The notes beneath the pieces were generated by a model. It made no database searches. It was not told where the DNA came from and saw only the letters and a list, made by a program, of their open reading frames with translations. A DNA stretch of 64,000 nucleotides. Origin: Thalassobaculum fulvum (GTDB lineage: Bacteria; Pseudomonadota; Alphaproteobacteria; Thalassobaculales; Thalassobaculaceae). The translations under genes and the position numbers were made by a program. Shown one piece after another: positions 57,255 through 64,000 of this stretch. The stretch's first letter is position 1. Each line of letters starts with the position of its first letter. The stretch is taken from the NCBI RefSeq assembly GCF_014652915.1, contig NZ_BMZS01000016.1:62001-126000 (forward strand), in the 5' to 3' direction.

Positions 57255-57877
57255 GACGCCAGCTCCTTCAGGCCGAGGGTGATCAGCCTGTCGAGCGCCG
57301 CCGCCTCGCCGAGCGCCTGGCGAGCATTGCTGACGGCACCGAACGCCTCGGCCCGGCCGTAGCCGAGATTGACCAGGGCCGACACTGCATCGGCCATGGT
57401 GTCGTCACCGGCATGGCCGGCGACCGCGGCGGCCCGAGCCGGGGCGGTGGCGTCGGCGCCGAGCCCGAGCGCCACGTTGACGGTCTTGTCCTTCAGCTCG
57501 TTCACGATGCGCTGCGCCAGCTTCGGGCCGACCCCGTCGGCCCGGGTCAGCATCGCCCGGTCCTGGGCGGCGATCGCCGTGAACACCTCGTCCGGCGACA
57601 GCACCGACAGGATCGACAGCCCGTGCTTCGCCCCCACCCCCTGCACGGTCTGCAGCATCCGGAAGCAGGTCCGCTCGGCCGCCGAGGCGAAGCCGTAGAG
57701 GTGGATGTGGTCCTCGCGCACATGGGTGTCGACCAGCACCGACACCGCCGCCCCGGGCTGGCCGAGGGCGGTCAGGGTGCGGGCCGAGGCGAACACCAGA
57801 TAGCCGACCCCGCCGACGTCGATCACCGCCGCACCGTCGGCCAGCGAGTCCAGGATGCCCTTCAGCTTGGCGATCAC
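57251..57877 (-). CDS. ruvA: Holliday junction branch migration protein RuvA
   Basis: This 208-residue junction-binding subunit has an N-terminal OB fold ([20 protein letters not shown]). Central helix-hairpin-helix motifs include [20 protein letters not shown] and [20 protein letters not shown], and the C-terminal domain III has [19 protein letters not shown]. It targets RuvB to junctions. The start is GTG at 57877 and overlaps the ruvC stop as GTGA. Confidence 0.96.
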   Translation of the reverse strand: MIAKLKGILDSLADGAAVIDVGGVGYLVFASARTLTALGQPGAAVSVLVDTHVREDHIHLYGFASAAERTCFRMLQTVQGVGAKHGLSILSVLSPDEVFTAIAAQDRAMLTRADGVGPKLAQRIVNELKDKTVNVALGLGADATAPARAAAVAGHAGDDTMADAVSALVNLGYGRAEAFGAVSNARQALGEAAALDRLITLGLKELAS

Positions 57878-58470
57878 GACCGCGCACCCCCCGCTTCCTT
57901 GGCCAGCGCCGCGGCGATCGCCCGCTGCAGGCCGGGCTGCACGGTCGAGCCGGCCGCCGACTTGCGGACCGCGGTACCGGCGGTCGTGCCGTAGGAGTTC
58001 CGGGCCTGGACGTAGTGCGCGTGGCAGACCGCCACCGCCAGAGCGTCGGCCGCGTCGGCGCCGGCGATCCGGGCACCGGGCAGCAGCGTGGCGATCATCG
58101 CCTGCACCTGTTCCTTGGTGGCGCTGCCGGTCCCGACCACCGATTTCTTGACCCGCTTCGGGGCGTACTCCGCGACCGGCAGGCCGGCCTTGGCCGGCGC
58201 CAGCAGCACGACGCCGCGGGCCAGGCCGAGCTTGAGGGTCGATTCCGGGTTGCGGTTGACGAAGGTCTCCTCGACCGCCGCCTCGGCCGGCCGCCAGCGC
58301 TCGATCAGTTCGAGCACGGCGTCGTAGAGCTGGGTCAGCCGGGTGGCGATCGGGGCGTCGCCGTCGGAGCGCACGGTGCCGTCGGCGACGTGCCGGAGCG
58401 CGTGGCCGTCGGTCTCGATCACGCCCCATCCGGTGTTGCGCAGGCCGGGGTCGAGCCCGATCAGCCGCAT
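57874..58470 (-). CDS. ruvC: Holliday junction resolvase RuvC
   Basis: This 198-residue RNase H-fold endonuclease has the first acidic residue in [13 protein letters not shown], a second in [19 protein letters not shown], and the last acids in [17 protein letters not shown]. It cuts Holliday junctions processed by RuvAB. It starts ruvCAB 35 bases after yebC stop. Confidence 0.97.
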   Translation of the reverse strand: MRLIGLDPGLRNTGWGVIETDGHALRHVADGTVRSDGDAPIATRLTQLYDAVLELIERWRPAEAAVEETFVNRNPESTLKLGLARGVVLLAPAKAGLPVAEYAPKRVKKSVVGTGSATKEQVQAMIATLLPGARIAGADAADALAVAVCHAHYVQARNSYGTTAGTAVRKSAAGSTVQPGLQRAIAAALAKEAGGARS

Positions 58471-58505
58471 CCAGGCCTCCGTTTGGCCGATTCGGATTGC
58501 CCCGA

Positions 58506-59252
58506 TCAGGCCGTCAGTTTCGCCATCACCTCGTCCGGGATCTCGAAGTTCGCCGAGACCTGCTGGACGTCGTCGTTGTCCTCGAGCTGGTTGAACAGCT
58601 TGAGCAGGGTGCCAGCCTGGTCTTCGTCGACCGCCACGGTGTTCAGCGGCTTCCAGGTGAGCTGCGCCGACTGGGCCGGGCCGAGCTTGTCCTCCAGCGC
58701 CTCGCGGACGGCGTGGAAATCCTCGACCGCGCAGGTGACCTCGTGCTCGGACTCGGTCGACTCGGCGTTCTCGGCGCCGGCCTCGATCGCCGCCTCCAGC
58801 ACGTCGTCGGCGCTGCCGGCCTCGGCCGGATAGACGATCTGGCCGACCCGGCTGAACATGAAAGACACCGAGTTGGTTTCGCCGAGGTTGCCGCCGAACT
58901 TCGAGAAGGTCGAACGCACCTCCGAGGCGGTGCGGTTGCGGTTGTCGGTCAGGGTGTCGACGATCATCGCCACGCCGCCCGGGCCGTAACCCTCGTAGCG
59001 CATTTCCTCGAAGTTGGTGTCGTCGCCGCCGCCCGCGCCCTTCTTGATCGCCCGCTCGATGTTGTCCTTCGGCATGTTCTCCTTGCGCGCCGCCTGGATG
59101 GCGGAGCGAAGCGCCGGGTTGGACGCCGGGTCGTCGCCGGCCTTCGCGGCCACCTGCAGTTCGCGGGTCAGGCGCGTGAAGATCTTGGCGCGCTTCTTAT
59201 CCTGCGCGCCCTTGCGGTACATGATGTTCTTGAACTGGGAATGACCAGCCAT
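58506..59252 (-). CDS. YebC/PmpR family DNA-binding transcriptional regulator
   Basis: This 248-residue protein has the opening [20 protein letters not shown] and [20 protein letters not shown]. Later come [20 protein letters not shown] and [20 protein letters not shown], all conserved in the family. YebC-like proteins have been described as transcription regulators, and some as translation factors acting on proline stretches. It lies upstream of ruvC in the common order yebC-ruvCAB. Confidence 0.96.
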   Translation of the reverse strand: MAGHSQFKNIMYRKGAQDKKRAKIFTRLTRELQVAAKAGDDPASNPALRSAIQAARKENMPKDNIERAIKKGAGGGDDTNFEEMRYEGYGPGGVAMIVDTLTDNRNRTASEVRSTFSKFGGNLGETNSVSFMFSRVGQIVYPAEAGSADDVLEAAIEAGAENAESTESEHEVTCAVEDFHAVREALEDKLGPAQSAQLTWKPLNTVAVDEDQAGTLLKLFNQLEDNDDVQQVSANFEIPDEVMAKLTA

Positions 59253-59445
59253 CTCATACACTCCCGACCGCGACGACTCGTGCCGCGGTTGCTGCCTCTA
59301 TACCAGATGTGGGGGTCCGGCGCATCACCGCCCGAAGGGGGACGCGCTCCGGCCCGACGCCGATGCGGCGCCGGCGCGCTTCTAGCATGCGGGCCGTCCG
59401 GCGTCGCGGGTTTTGACGTGCGAGACGCCGGCGCCGGCAGCGCCG

Positions 59446-60831
59446 TCAGGCGACCGGCTCGAAGTAGTGCTCGACGAACAGCTTGATGACCCGGCCGATC
59501 ATCTCCGGGTCCGGGTGGCGGGGGTTGTCCTCGCCGCCGTACAGCGAGCGGCCCAGGTGCCCGCCGAGCCAGCGGAACGCCTCGAAGGACGGCCAGTAGC
59601 GCAGCCGGCCCCCGGACCGCTGCAGCGCGGTCTCGATGGCGACCCGCAGGGTCGACTTGCTGACCGCGTCGGCGGCGAAGATCGAGGTGCCCTCGCGCAT
59701 GGTGGCGATCAGCGGCACCGGCGACAGGGTGCACACCACCGGCACGTCGCCGGCCAGCCGGCGCAGCCCGTCGCAGATCGCCAGCAGGTTCTCGGCGTTC
59801 TGCTCGACCGTGCTCAGCATGTGCTCGTGGCGGCCGGGGTCGAACTGGCTGGCCGGCACGCCGCGCCAGTACACCCCGTCGGTAGTCCGGTCCTTCCAGA
59901 CCTCGGCGACCCCGACGGTGACGATGAAGCCGCCGGCCGCGGCCAGGGCCTTGCGGAACGCCTCGCGGTCCTTGTCGGCGTCCCAGCGCTCCATCCGGCC
60001 GTCGGCGGCCTTCTCGTAGGAATAGACCAGCTCGTCGCGGCCCTCGACCCAGTCGACGAACTGGCGCACCGCGAAGGTGTTGTTCAGGCCCTCGGGGATC
60101 GGCACCCGGTCGGCGTGCCGGCCGTGGCGGATCAGGAACTGCCGGATGTGCTGGGCGAAGCACGAGCCGATCGTCACCACCGACTTGTCCGAGGCGATGA
60201 CCGGCCGGTCCGGCAGGTAGCCGTGGAAGATGTCGCGCCGCATGACCAGCTCGAGGTCGTCGAAGTCCTCGATATGCCGCGGAAAGAACCGGGCCGCCGT
60301 GGTCCGGAAGAACCGTTCGTCGGCGTCGGGCTCGGTGCGGTCGACGAACCGGCCGATCTCGCCGCGGCCGCCCCAGCCCCAGTTCTCGCGGATCTTCCAG
60401 AGCTGCTCTTTCGGCTGGTTGGCCCCGGGATCGATCGCCAGCGCCCGCTCCATGCAGCGGACCGCCTCGTCCAGCCGGTCGTGGTTGCGCAGCACCATGC
60501 CGCCGTACAGCAGGCCGGCGTAGGACGACGGATGCGCGACCAGGCAGCGCCGCATCCGCCGCAGGGTCCGCCGGTCGCCGGCGCGGTCGAGCAGCAGGAA
60601 CGCCTCGTTGGCGGCCTCATCGGTCGGGTCGATCATCAGGACCCGCCGCAGCAGGGCGGCGTGCAGGGCCGGGCCCTTGCCGTCGCCGAGCGCGTCGATC
60701 AGCCGGGCATACGCCGCGGCGGCCGACGGTTCGCGCAGCGCGAGGTTGCGCGCGTGGAACAGCCGCAGGACGCGCTGCCGGCGCGCCTGCTCCTCCGCCG
60801 TGACCGCCCCTGCCGAACCCGCGCCGCTCAT
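59446..60831 (-). CDS. TPR-GSCFA domain protein
   Basis: This 461-residue protein has two parts. The N-terminal half (about 10-140) is helical with TPR-like motifs ending in LVAHPSSYAGLLYGGMVLRN and LDEAVRCMERALAIDPGANQ. The C-terminal half carries a GSCFA domain with the naming motif VVTIGSCFAQHIRQFLIRHG (about residue 222), NNTFAVRQFVDWVE and ending VKLFVEHYFEP. GSCFA domains are related to SGNH/GDSL-type hydrolases and often lie in cell-surface polysaccharide loci, but the activity is not established. The start ATG at 60831 has TAGGATC upstream. Next to it is the RAYT gene, 56 bases away on the same strand. Confidence 0.88.
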   Translation of the reverse strand: MSGAGSAGAVTAEEQARRQRVLRLFHARNLALREPSAAAAYARLIDALGDGKGPALHAALLRRVLMIDPTDEAANEAFLLLDRAGDRRTLRRMRRCLVAHPSSYAGLLYGGMVLRNHDRLDEAVRCMERALAIDPGANQPKEQLWKIRENWGWGGRGEIGRFVDRTEPDADERFFRTTAARFFPRHIEDFDDLELVMRRDIFHGYLPDRPVIASDKSVVTIGSCFAQHIRQFLIRHGRHADRVPIPEGLNNTFAVRQFVDWVEGRDELVYSYEKAADGRMERWDADKDREAFRKALAAAGGFIVTVGVAEVWKDRTTDGVYWRGVPASQFDPGRHEHMLSTVEQNAENLLAICDGLRRLAGDVPVVCTLSPVPLIATMREGTSIFAADAVSKSTLRVAIETALQRSGGRLRYWPSFEAFRWLGGHLGRSLYGGEDNPRHPDPEMIGRVIKLFVEHYFEPVA

Positions 60832-60886
60832 GATCCTAGAATACACCGCCCCGCGCACGCCCGAATCCCGAAAATCGTTCCGGCGC

Positions 60887-61603
60887 TTATTTCGGTGACA
60901 GTGCACTCGTCTTCGGCTTCGGCCCCGGCTTCCCGGGCTTGAGCCGCCGGCCGGTGAGCGCCTCCAGCCGGTCGAGGAAACCGTCGTCGCCGAGCGGCCG
61001 GCCGACGCTCTCGGCCCGCCGCAGCGCCCGGAACTCGTCGACGCCCTCGTCCGCCGCCAGCAGCGCCGCGAAGTCCGGATAGCGCTCGGCGACCGGCGCG
61101 GTGTCGGTCACGCCGTCGCCCCCGTCGAGCCCCGCGCCCCCGTCGAGCCCCGAGCCGCCGACCCGCCCGAGCTGGGCGTGCACGCTCGACCACGGCCAGT
61201 CCTCGGCCCGCGCGGCGAGCCCGGCGCGCACCGGGTTGAGCGCGACGTAGCGCAGGGCCGCCATCAGGTGCGGCTCGTCCATCGCCACGCAGCCGAACCG
61301 GCCCTGCCAGAAATGCCCGGTGCGCCCGAGCCGCGCGTGCATCCGCCCGGCATGGGCGCGGTGCAGCCGGGCGAGCGCGCGCCTGAGGCCGTCCTCGTCG
61401 CCCGGGGTCAGGACCAGGTGCACGTGGTTCGGCATCAGCACCCAGGCCCACACTTCGACGCCGGCCGCCCGGCACTCGGCGCCGAGCCGGTCGCGGTAGA
61501 ACCGGTAGTCGTCGTCCTCGAGGAAGGTCCGCGCCCGGCCGTTGCCCCGCTGGGTGACGTGGTGCGGGATGCCGGGGATCACGGTGCGCGCCATGCGGGC
61601 CAT
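60887..61603 (-). CDS. REP-associated tyrosine transposase (RAYT, Y1/HUH)
   Basis: This 238-residue IS200/IS605-like single-strand nuclease of the domesticated RAYT type has the HUH motif WVLMPNHVHLVL (His-Val-His, about residue 60). The catalytic tyrosine is in AALRYVALNPVRAGL, and the conserved GRFGCVAMDE and HFWQGRF precede it. RAYTs cut at REP-like hairpins and probably spread them. The last codons read TSALSPK because the motif AGTGCACTGTCACCG is built into the gene's 3' end. Three 28-bp tandem repeats of the same motif stand upstream (61637-61720). The start ATG at 61603 lies within a group of Met codons. Confidence 0.92.
   Translation of the reverse strand: MARMARTVIPGIPHHVTQRGNGRARTFLEDDDYRFYRDRLGAECRAAGVEVWAWVLMPNHVHLVLTPGDEDGLRRALARLHRAHAGRMHARLGRTGHFWQGRFGCVAMDEPHLMAALRYVALNPVRAGLAARAEDWPWSSVHAQLGRVGGSGLDGGAGLDGGDGVTDTAPVAERYPDFAALLAADEGVDEFRALRRAESVGRPLGDDGFLDRLEALTGRRLKPGKPGPKPKTSALSPK
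60893..60907 (-). repeat. RAYT-associated motif copy at the 3' end of the RAYT gene
   Basis: On the minus strand the last codons of the RAYT gene contain AGTGCACTGTCACCG, identical to the core of the three tandem repeats upstream of the gene at 61637-61720, which are written on the plus strand. Thus the gene is framed by inverted copies. The core includes the perfect palindrome AGTGCACT. Confidence 0.8.
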
Positions 61604-61636
61604 CGGCAGATCCTGGCAGAGTGGGCGGCGGCGGTC

Positions 61637-61720
61637 AATTCAGTGCACTGTCACCGGAATTCCCAATTCAGTGCACTGTCACCGGAATTCCCAATTCAGT
61701 GCACTGTCACCGGAATTCCC
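61637..61720 (+). repeat. Three perfect tandem 28-bp repeats upstream of the RAYT gene
   Basis: Three identical 28-bp units at 61637-61664, 61665-61692 and 61693-61720 run from AATTCAGTGCACTG to TCACCGGAATTCCC. A truncated piece ACCGGAATTC follows at 61721-61730. Each unit contains the palindrome CAGTGCACTG and the inverted ends AATTC/GAATT. There is no spacer between units, so it is not a CRISPR. The array lies 34 bases upstream of the RAYT start and shares its core with the gene's 3' end. Confidence 0.95.
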
Positions 61721-61861
61721 ACCGGAATTCTTGCCCTGGGCGGTCACCACGATGTCGACATGGCCTTGCCAGTCCCCCGACGCTCCAAGCCACGATCGCC
61801 GGATTATCGCGCCTTCGGGCGCGACTACCAATAGGCGTGAACGGGAGACCGCGAGACCGCC

Positions 61862-62674
61862 CTACCCCGGCATCGCCTGGCTCAGCACGCCGCCGAGCCG
61901 GACCGGCGCCACGCGCTTGGCCAGGCCGGTCGAATCGTCGGTCTCGACGAACACGCCGCACAGGGTCGCCTCGCCGTCGGCCGCCTCCAGGCGCGGGGTC
62001 GGCAGCTTGCGGGTGAAGCGGTCGATCGGCGCTTCCTTCTTCATGCCGATCACGCTGTCGTAGTCGCCGCACATGCCGGCGTCGGTCTGGTAGGCGGTGC
62101 CGTTCGCCAGGATCATGGTGTCGGCGGTCGGCACGTGGGTGTGGGTGCCGACCACCAGCGACACCCTTCCGTCGAAGGCGTGGCCGAACGCCATCTTCTC
62201 GCTGCTCGCCTCGCCGTGCAGGTCGACCACGATGGCGTCGGCGTCCTGGCCGAGCGCCCAGCCCTCGATCGCCTTCTCGACCGCGGCGAACGGGTCGTCG
62301 AGCGGGTCCATGAACAGCCGGCACATGACGTTGATCACCAGCACCCGGTGGCCGCGGTGCGATTCGAACACCCCGGCCCCGGTACCGGGCGCGCCGGCCG
62401 GGAAGTTGACCGGGCGCAGCAGCGCCGGGTCGTCGGCGATGTAGTCGAGGATCTCGCGCTGGTCCCAGACGTGGTTGCCGGTGGTGATCACGTCGACCCC
62501 GGCGTCGTACAGCTCGGTGCAGATCTTGGCGGTGATGCCGAAGCCGGCGGCGGCGTTCTCGCCGTTGCAGATCACGAAATCGGCCCCGAGGTCGCGGATC
62601 AGGCCCGGCAGGCGCTCGGTGACGACGGTGCGGCCGGAACGCCCGACCACGTCGCCCAGGAACAGCAGACGCAA
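61862..62674 (-). CDS. TIGR00282-family metallophosphoesterase (YmdB-like)
   Basis: This 270-residue dimetal phosphoesterase has the motifs FLGDVVGRSGRTV (Asp ligand), VICNGENAAAGFGIT (Asn/Glu), DVITTGNHVWDQREIL (GNH) and VVGTHTHVPTADT (GTHTH). In Bacillus, YmdB hydrolyses 2',3'-cyclic nucleotides and affects biofilm switching; in other bacteria the role is not settled. The start is probably TTG near 62674, five bases from the stop of the cyclo-ligase gene upstream, so the two are co-transcribed. Confidence 0.92.
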   Translation of the reverse strand: MRLLFLGDVVGRSGRTVVTERLPGLIRDLGADFVICNGENAAAGFGITAKICTELYDAGVDVITTGNHVWDQREILDYIADDPALLRPVNFPAGAPGTGAGVFESHRGHRVLVINVMCRLFMDPLDDPFAAVEKAIEGWALGQDADAIVVDLHGEASSEKMAFGHAFDGRVSLVVGTHTHVPTADTMILANGTAYQTDAGMCGDYDSVIGMKKEAPIDRFTRKLPTPRLEAADGEATLCGVFVETDDSTGLAKRVAPVRLGGVLSQAMPG

Positions 62675-62679
62675 CGCGA

Positions 62680-63294
62680 TTACTCCGTGAAGTCGAGATA
62701 GGCGCGCTCGGTCACCACGCCGTCGAGCCGGGCATCCTCGGGTCCCGCCGGGACCGAGTCGACCTCCTGCCCGGCATAGGCGATGCCGATCGCCTGGACC
62801 GCGAACCGGCCGCGCAGGCCGGCCAGCGTCCGGTCGTAGAACCCGCCGCCATAGCCGAGTCGGCGGCCGGCCCGGTCGAAGGCGAGCATGGGGATGAGCA
62901 GGAGCTGCGGTTCCACAACGTCGGCGGCCTCGCCCGGCTGCATGGTGCCGTACGGGCCCGGCTCCAGCGGCTCGTCCTCGTCCCAGGCCCGGAACACCAG
63001 GGGCTCGCCGGGCGCCGCCACCACCGGCAGGGCGATCCGGCAGCCGCGGGCCGACAGCTCGGACAGGGTCGGGCGCGGATCCAGTTCGTCGCGCATCGGC
63101 CAGTAGCCGGCGACCACGGTGCCGCCGGCCGGGGCGAACGAGGCGGCGACCAGAGCGGCTACCCGGGAACCCGCATCGGGCGCCGCCGCGGCGATCTCCG
63201 CGCGGCGTTCCCGCATCGGACGGCGAAGCGCCGCCTTGGCGGCGCGCAACTCGTCCAGGTCGACGTAGGTTTCCGGCTCGTCTCGGTCGGTCAT
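62680..63294 (-). CDS. 5-formyltetrahydrofolate cyclo-ligase
   Basis: This 204-residue enzyme converts 5-formyl-THF to 5,10-methenyl-THF with ATP. The folate/ATP site is in LAFDRAGRRLGYGGGFYDRTL (GGFYDR). KAALRRPMRERRAEI and YWPMRDELDPRPTL are N-terminal conserved blocks. The ATG at 63294 is used; frames upstream run into the 6S RNA region and are not conserved. Its place next to a 6S RNA and zapA matches the gammaproteobacterial zapA-ssrS-fau order. Confidence 0.92.
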   Translation of the reverse strand: MTDRDEPETYVDLDELRAAKAALRRPMRERRAEIAAAAPDAGSRVAALVAASFAPAGGTVVAGYWPMRDELDPRPTLSELSARGCRIALPVVAAPGEPLVFRAWDEDEPLEPGPYGTMQPGEAADVVEPQLLLIPMLAFDRAGRRLGYGGGFYDRTLAGLRGRFAVQAIGIAYAGQEVDSVPAGPEDARLDGVVTERAYLDFTE

Positions 63295-63322
63295 GAGCTC
63301 CAGGAAGGTCGGGGCCGGCAGG

Positions 63323-63350
63323 GCCCGAGACGTCTCGGCCGGTCTCGGGC
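63323..63350 (-). terminator. Hairpin between the 6S RNA candidate and the cyclo-ligase gene
   Basis: A perfect 9-bp inverted repeat GCCCGAGAC (63323-63331) and GTCTCGGGC (63342-63350) with a 10-base loop. It lies just downstream of the 6S candidate on the minus strand and about 30 bases before the cyclo-ligase start. It could shape the 3' end of the RNA or act as a processing site; a T-run is lacking. Confidence 0.4.
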
Positions 63351-63466
63351 AGGAAGCGTGACGGAGCCGCCTCGGCCGTCGGTCAGTGCATACCCTTCTG
63401 TGGCCTGCCAAGCAGGTGGGCGCCGCAATGCCGAGACCTCGGTCCCGACAGAGGCAGCTCCCTTGA
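63351..63466 (-). ncRNA. 6S RNA candidate (SsrS-like)
   Basis: On the minus strand GGAGCTGCCTC (63463-63453) pairs with GAGGCGGCTCC (63373-63363) as an 11-bp closing stem with one G-U. Next inside, TGTCGG pairs with CCGACG. A wide central bubble follows, with the small hairpin CCTGC-TTG-GCAGG near 63410. This stem-bubble-hairpin layout resembles 6S RNA, which mimics an open promoter and binds RNA polymerase-RpoD. The position between zapA and the formyltetrahydrofolate cyclo-ligase gene is the classic one. Exact ends are uncertain. This leaves no room for a protein gene in the 236 bases between the two coding genes. Confidence 0.65.
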
Positions 63467-63530
63467 AGGATGGTATCGCCCCAGGGGTAAAGTCGGCCTA
63501 ACGCACCGCGCAGCCCCGTCGAGCCCCAAT

Positions 63531-63860
63531 CTAGGAAGCCTCGAGCCGTCCCGCAATACGCTCGATGCGCTCGGCCAGTCCTTCGACCGACAGCGCGAGG
63601 TCGTCCAGCTCGCTCGGGCTGAACTCCTCCTCGCCCTCGTCGACCACGTGGGCGGCGTCGCGCAGGTCCATCAGCTCGTCGGCCACCAGCAGGCTGGCCA
63701 TCACCAGCAGCCTCGTGTCGCCGACCTGGCCGACCTGGCCGACCAGGTCCTTGACGTGGGCGTCGACCATCTGCGCCAGGTCGCGCAGCCGCGGCTCCTG
63801 CCCGTCCTCGCAGGCGATCCGGTAGGCCTTGCCGTTGATCTGGATGTCGACCTGCGCCAC
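63531..63860 (-). CDS. zapA: Cell division protein ZapA
   Basis: This 109-residue ZapA-family protein has the N-terminal head AQVDIQINGKAYRIACEDGQ followed by RDLAQMVDAHVKDLVGQVG, and a C-terminal coiled coil (about 60-109) with DLALSVEGLAERIERIAGRL. It promotes FtsZ ring formation by cross-linking protofilaments. It has a 3-base gap from the partial upstream gene (63864) on the same strand. Confidence 0.93.
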   Translation of the reverse strand: MAQVDIQINGKAYRIACEDGQEPRLRDLAQMVDAHVKDLVGQVGQVGDTRLLVMASLLVADELMDLRDAAHVVDEGEEEFSPSELDDLALSVEGLAERIERIAGRLEAS

Positions 63861-63863
63861 GCC

Positions 63864-64000
63864 TCAGTTCTCCAGCACGAGCTCGAGCCGGCCGATCGTG
63901 CGCTGCAGGCGGCCGTCGACCTCCTCGGCGGTCCTGGCCAGTGCCGCATAGTCGCGCTTGACCGCCGCCAGCTCCGCCTTCAGCGCGGCGTCGCCGACCC
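63864..64000 (-). CDS. Coiled-coil protein C-terminus (DUF4164-like), 5' end beyond the window
   Basis: The frame is open to the window edge; the visible 45 residues are AALKAELAAVKRDYAALART, then AEEVDGRLQRTIGRLELVLE and a final N. It is strongly helical with heptad character. Small DUF4164-type coiled-coil proteins commonly precede zapA in alphaproteobacteria, which fits. The start is not visible, so the length is unknown. Confidence 0.75.
   Translation of the reverse strand, partial: VGDAALKAELAAVKRDYAALARTAEEVDGRLQRTIGRLELVLEN

Noticed and set aside
61637-61720. Short CRISPR-like array
   Set aside because: The three 28-bp units are directly adjacent with no spacers, no cas genes are nearby, and the motif core also occurs in the RAYT gene.
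61747-61834. Short forward coding stretch beyond the RAYT repeats
   Set aside because: Only about 25 codons remain after the repeat array and no ribosome-binding site or family support is seen.

Overview
The window is a very GC-rich bacterial chromosome segment. It carries a lysidine-type tRNA-Ile gene, the ruvCAB-ybgC-tolQRAB-pal-cpoB-tilS-ftsH-folP block, a dnaG-rpoD pair with an acidic insertion in the sigma factor, a zapA-6S RNA-formyltetrahydrofolate cyclo-ligase block, a GcvT-fused methylamine dehydrogenase and many Tat-like or GTG/TTG starts. Together these suggest a free-living alphaproteobacterium of Rhodospirillales/Thalassobaculum-like type. The genus is an inference. No prophage, CRISPR array or large insertion element is visible. 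The segment is mostly ordinary core and catabolic chromosome.

Layout. 1-2.7 kb: end of an RNA methyltransferase, fumC and a ribbon-helix-helix protein, converging on a large AsmA-family protein (2.7-6.4 kb). 6.8-12.4 kb: a small secreted protein, a TauE/SafE permease, a beta-decarboxylating dehydrogenase, a PilZ/DUF350/trypsin-like protease trio and an ArgD-like aminotransferase. 12.5-17.8 kb (leftward): a porin, an unknown protein, a dimethylglycine/sarcosine-dehydrogenase-like flavoprotein and two paralogous glycine-zipper proteins. 18.1-27.9 kb: an isocitrate-lyase-like enzyme and a metallo-hydrolase face a leftward catabolic operon. That operon has a hydroxyisobutyrate-dehydrogenase-like enzyme, a cupin and a complete branched-chain-amino-acid-type ABC transporter with an extra, degenerate ATPase. 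A divergent RpiR regulator sits across an AT-rich operator region. 28-35 kb: tRNA-Ile(CAT), rpoD, dnaG, a threonine-synthase-like enzyme, a MaoC dehydratase and a tartrate/malate-dehydrogenase-like enzyme. 35-43 kb: an EamA transporter, three tandem PhzF paralogues, an alanyl-tRNA editing protein and a threonine-dehydratase-like enzyme divergent from a MocR regulator with a clear palindromic operator. 43-46 kb: thiD, an MFS permease and folP. 46.6-59.3 kb: ftsH, tilS, cpoB, pal, tolB, tolA, tolR, tolQ, ybgC, ruvB, ruvA, ruvC and a YebC protein, all leftward and tightly packed. 59.4-64 kb: a TPR-GSCFA protein, a RAYT transposase with its own repeats, a YmdB-like phosphoesterase, a formyltetrahydrofolate cyclo-ligase, a 6S RNA candidate, zapA and the end of a coiled-coil gene.

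The least explained structure is in non-coding DNA. A 265-bp multi-branched palindrome (35291-35555) has three nested long stems. A five-copy family of paired palindromes (24.0, 28.2, 32.3, 33.6 and 39.5 kb) lies between co-directional genes, one copy inside the ABC transporter operon. A RAYT gene has three perfect 28-bp tandem repeats at its 5' side and the same core motif inverted at its last codons. The best protein-level oddities are the ABC ATPase without a signature motif, the PhzF triplet and an isocitrate-lyase-family enzyme with altered active-site motifs. Start codons given here were chosen from ribosome-binding sites and family alignments by eye; several are GTG or TTG and are flagged.
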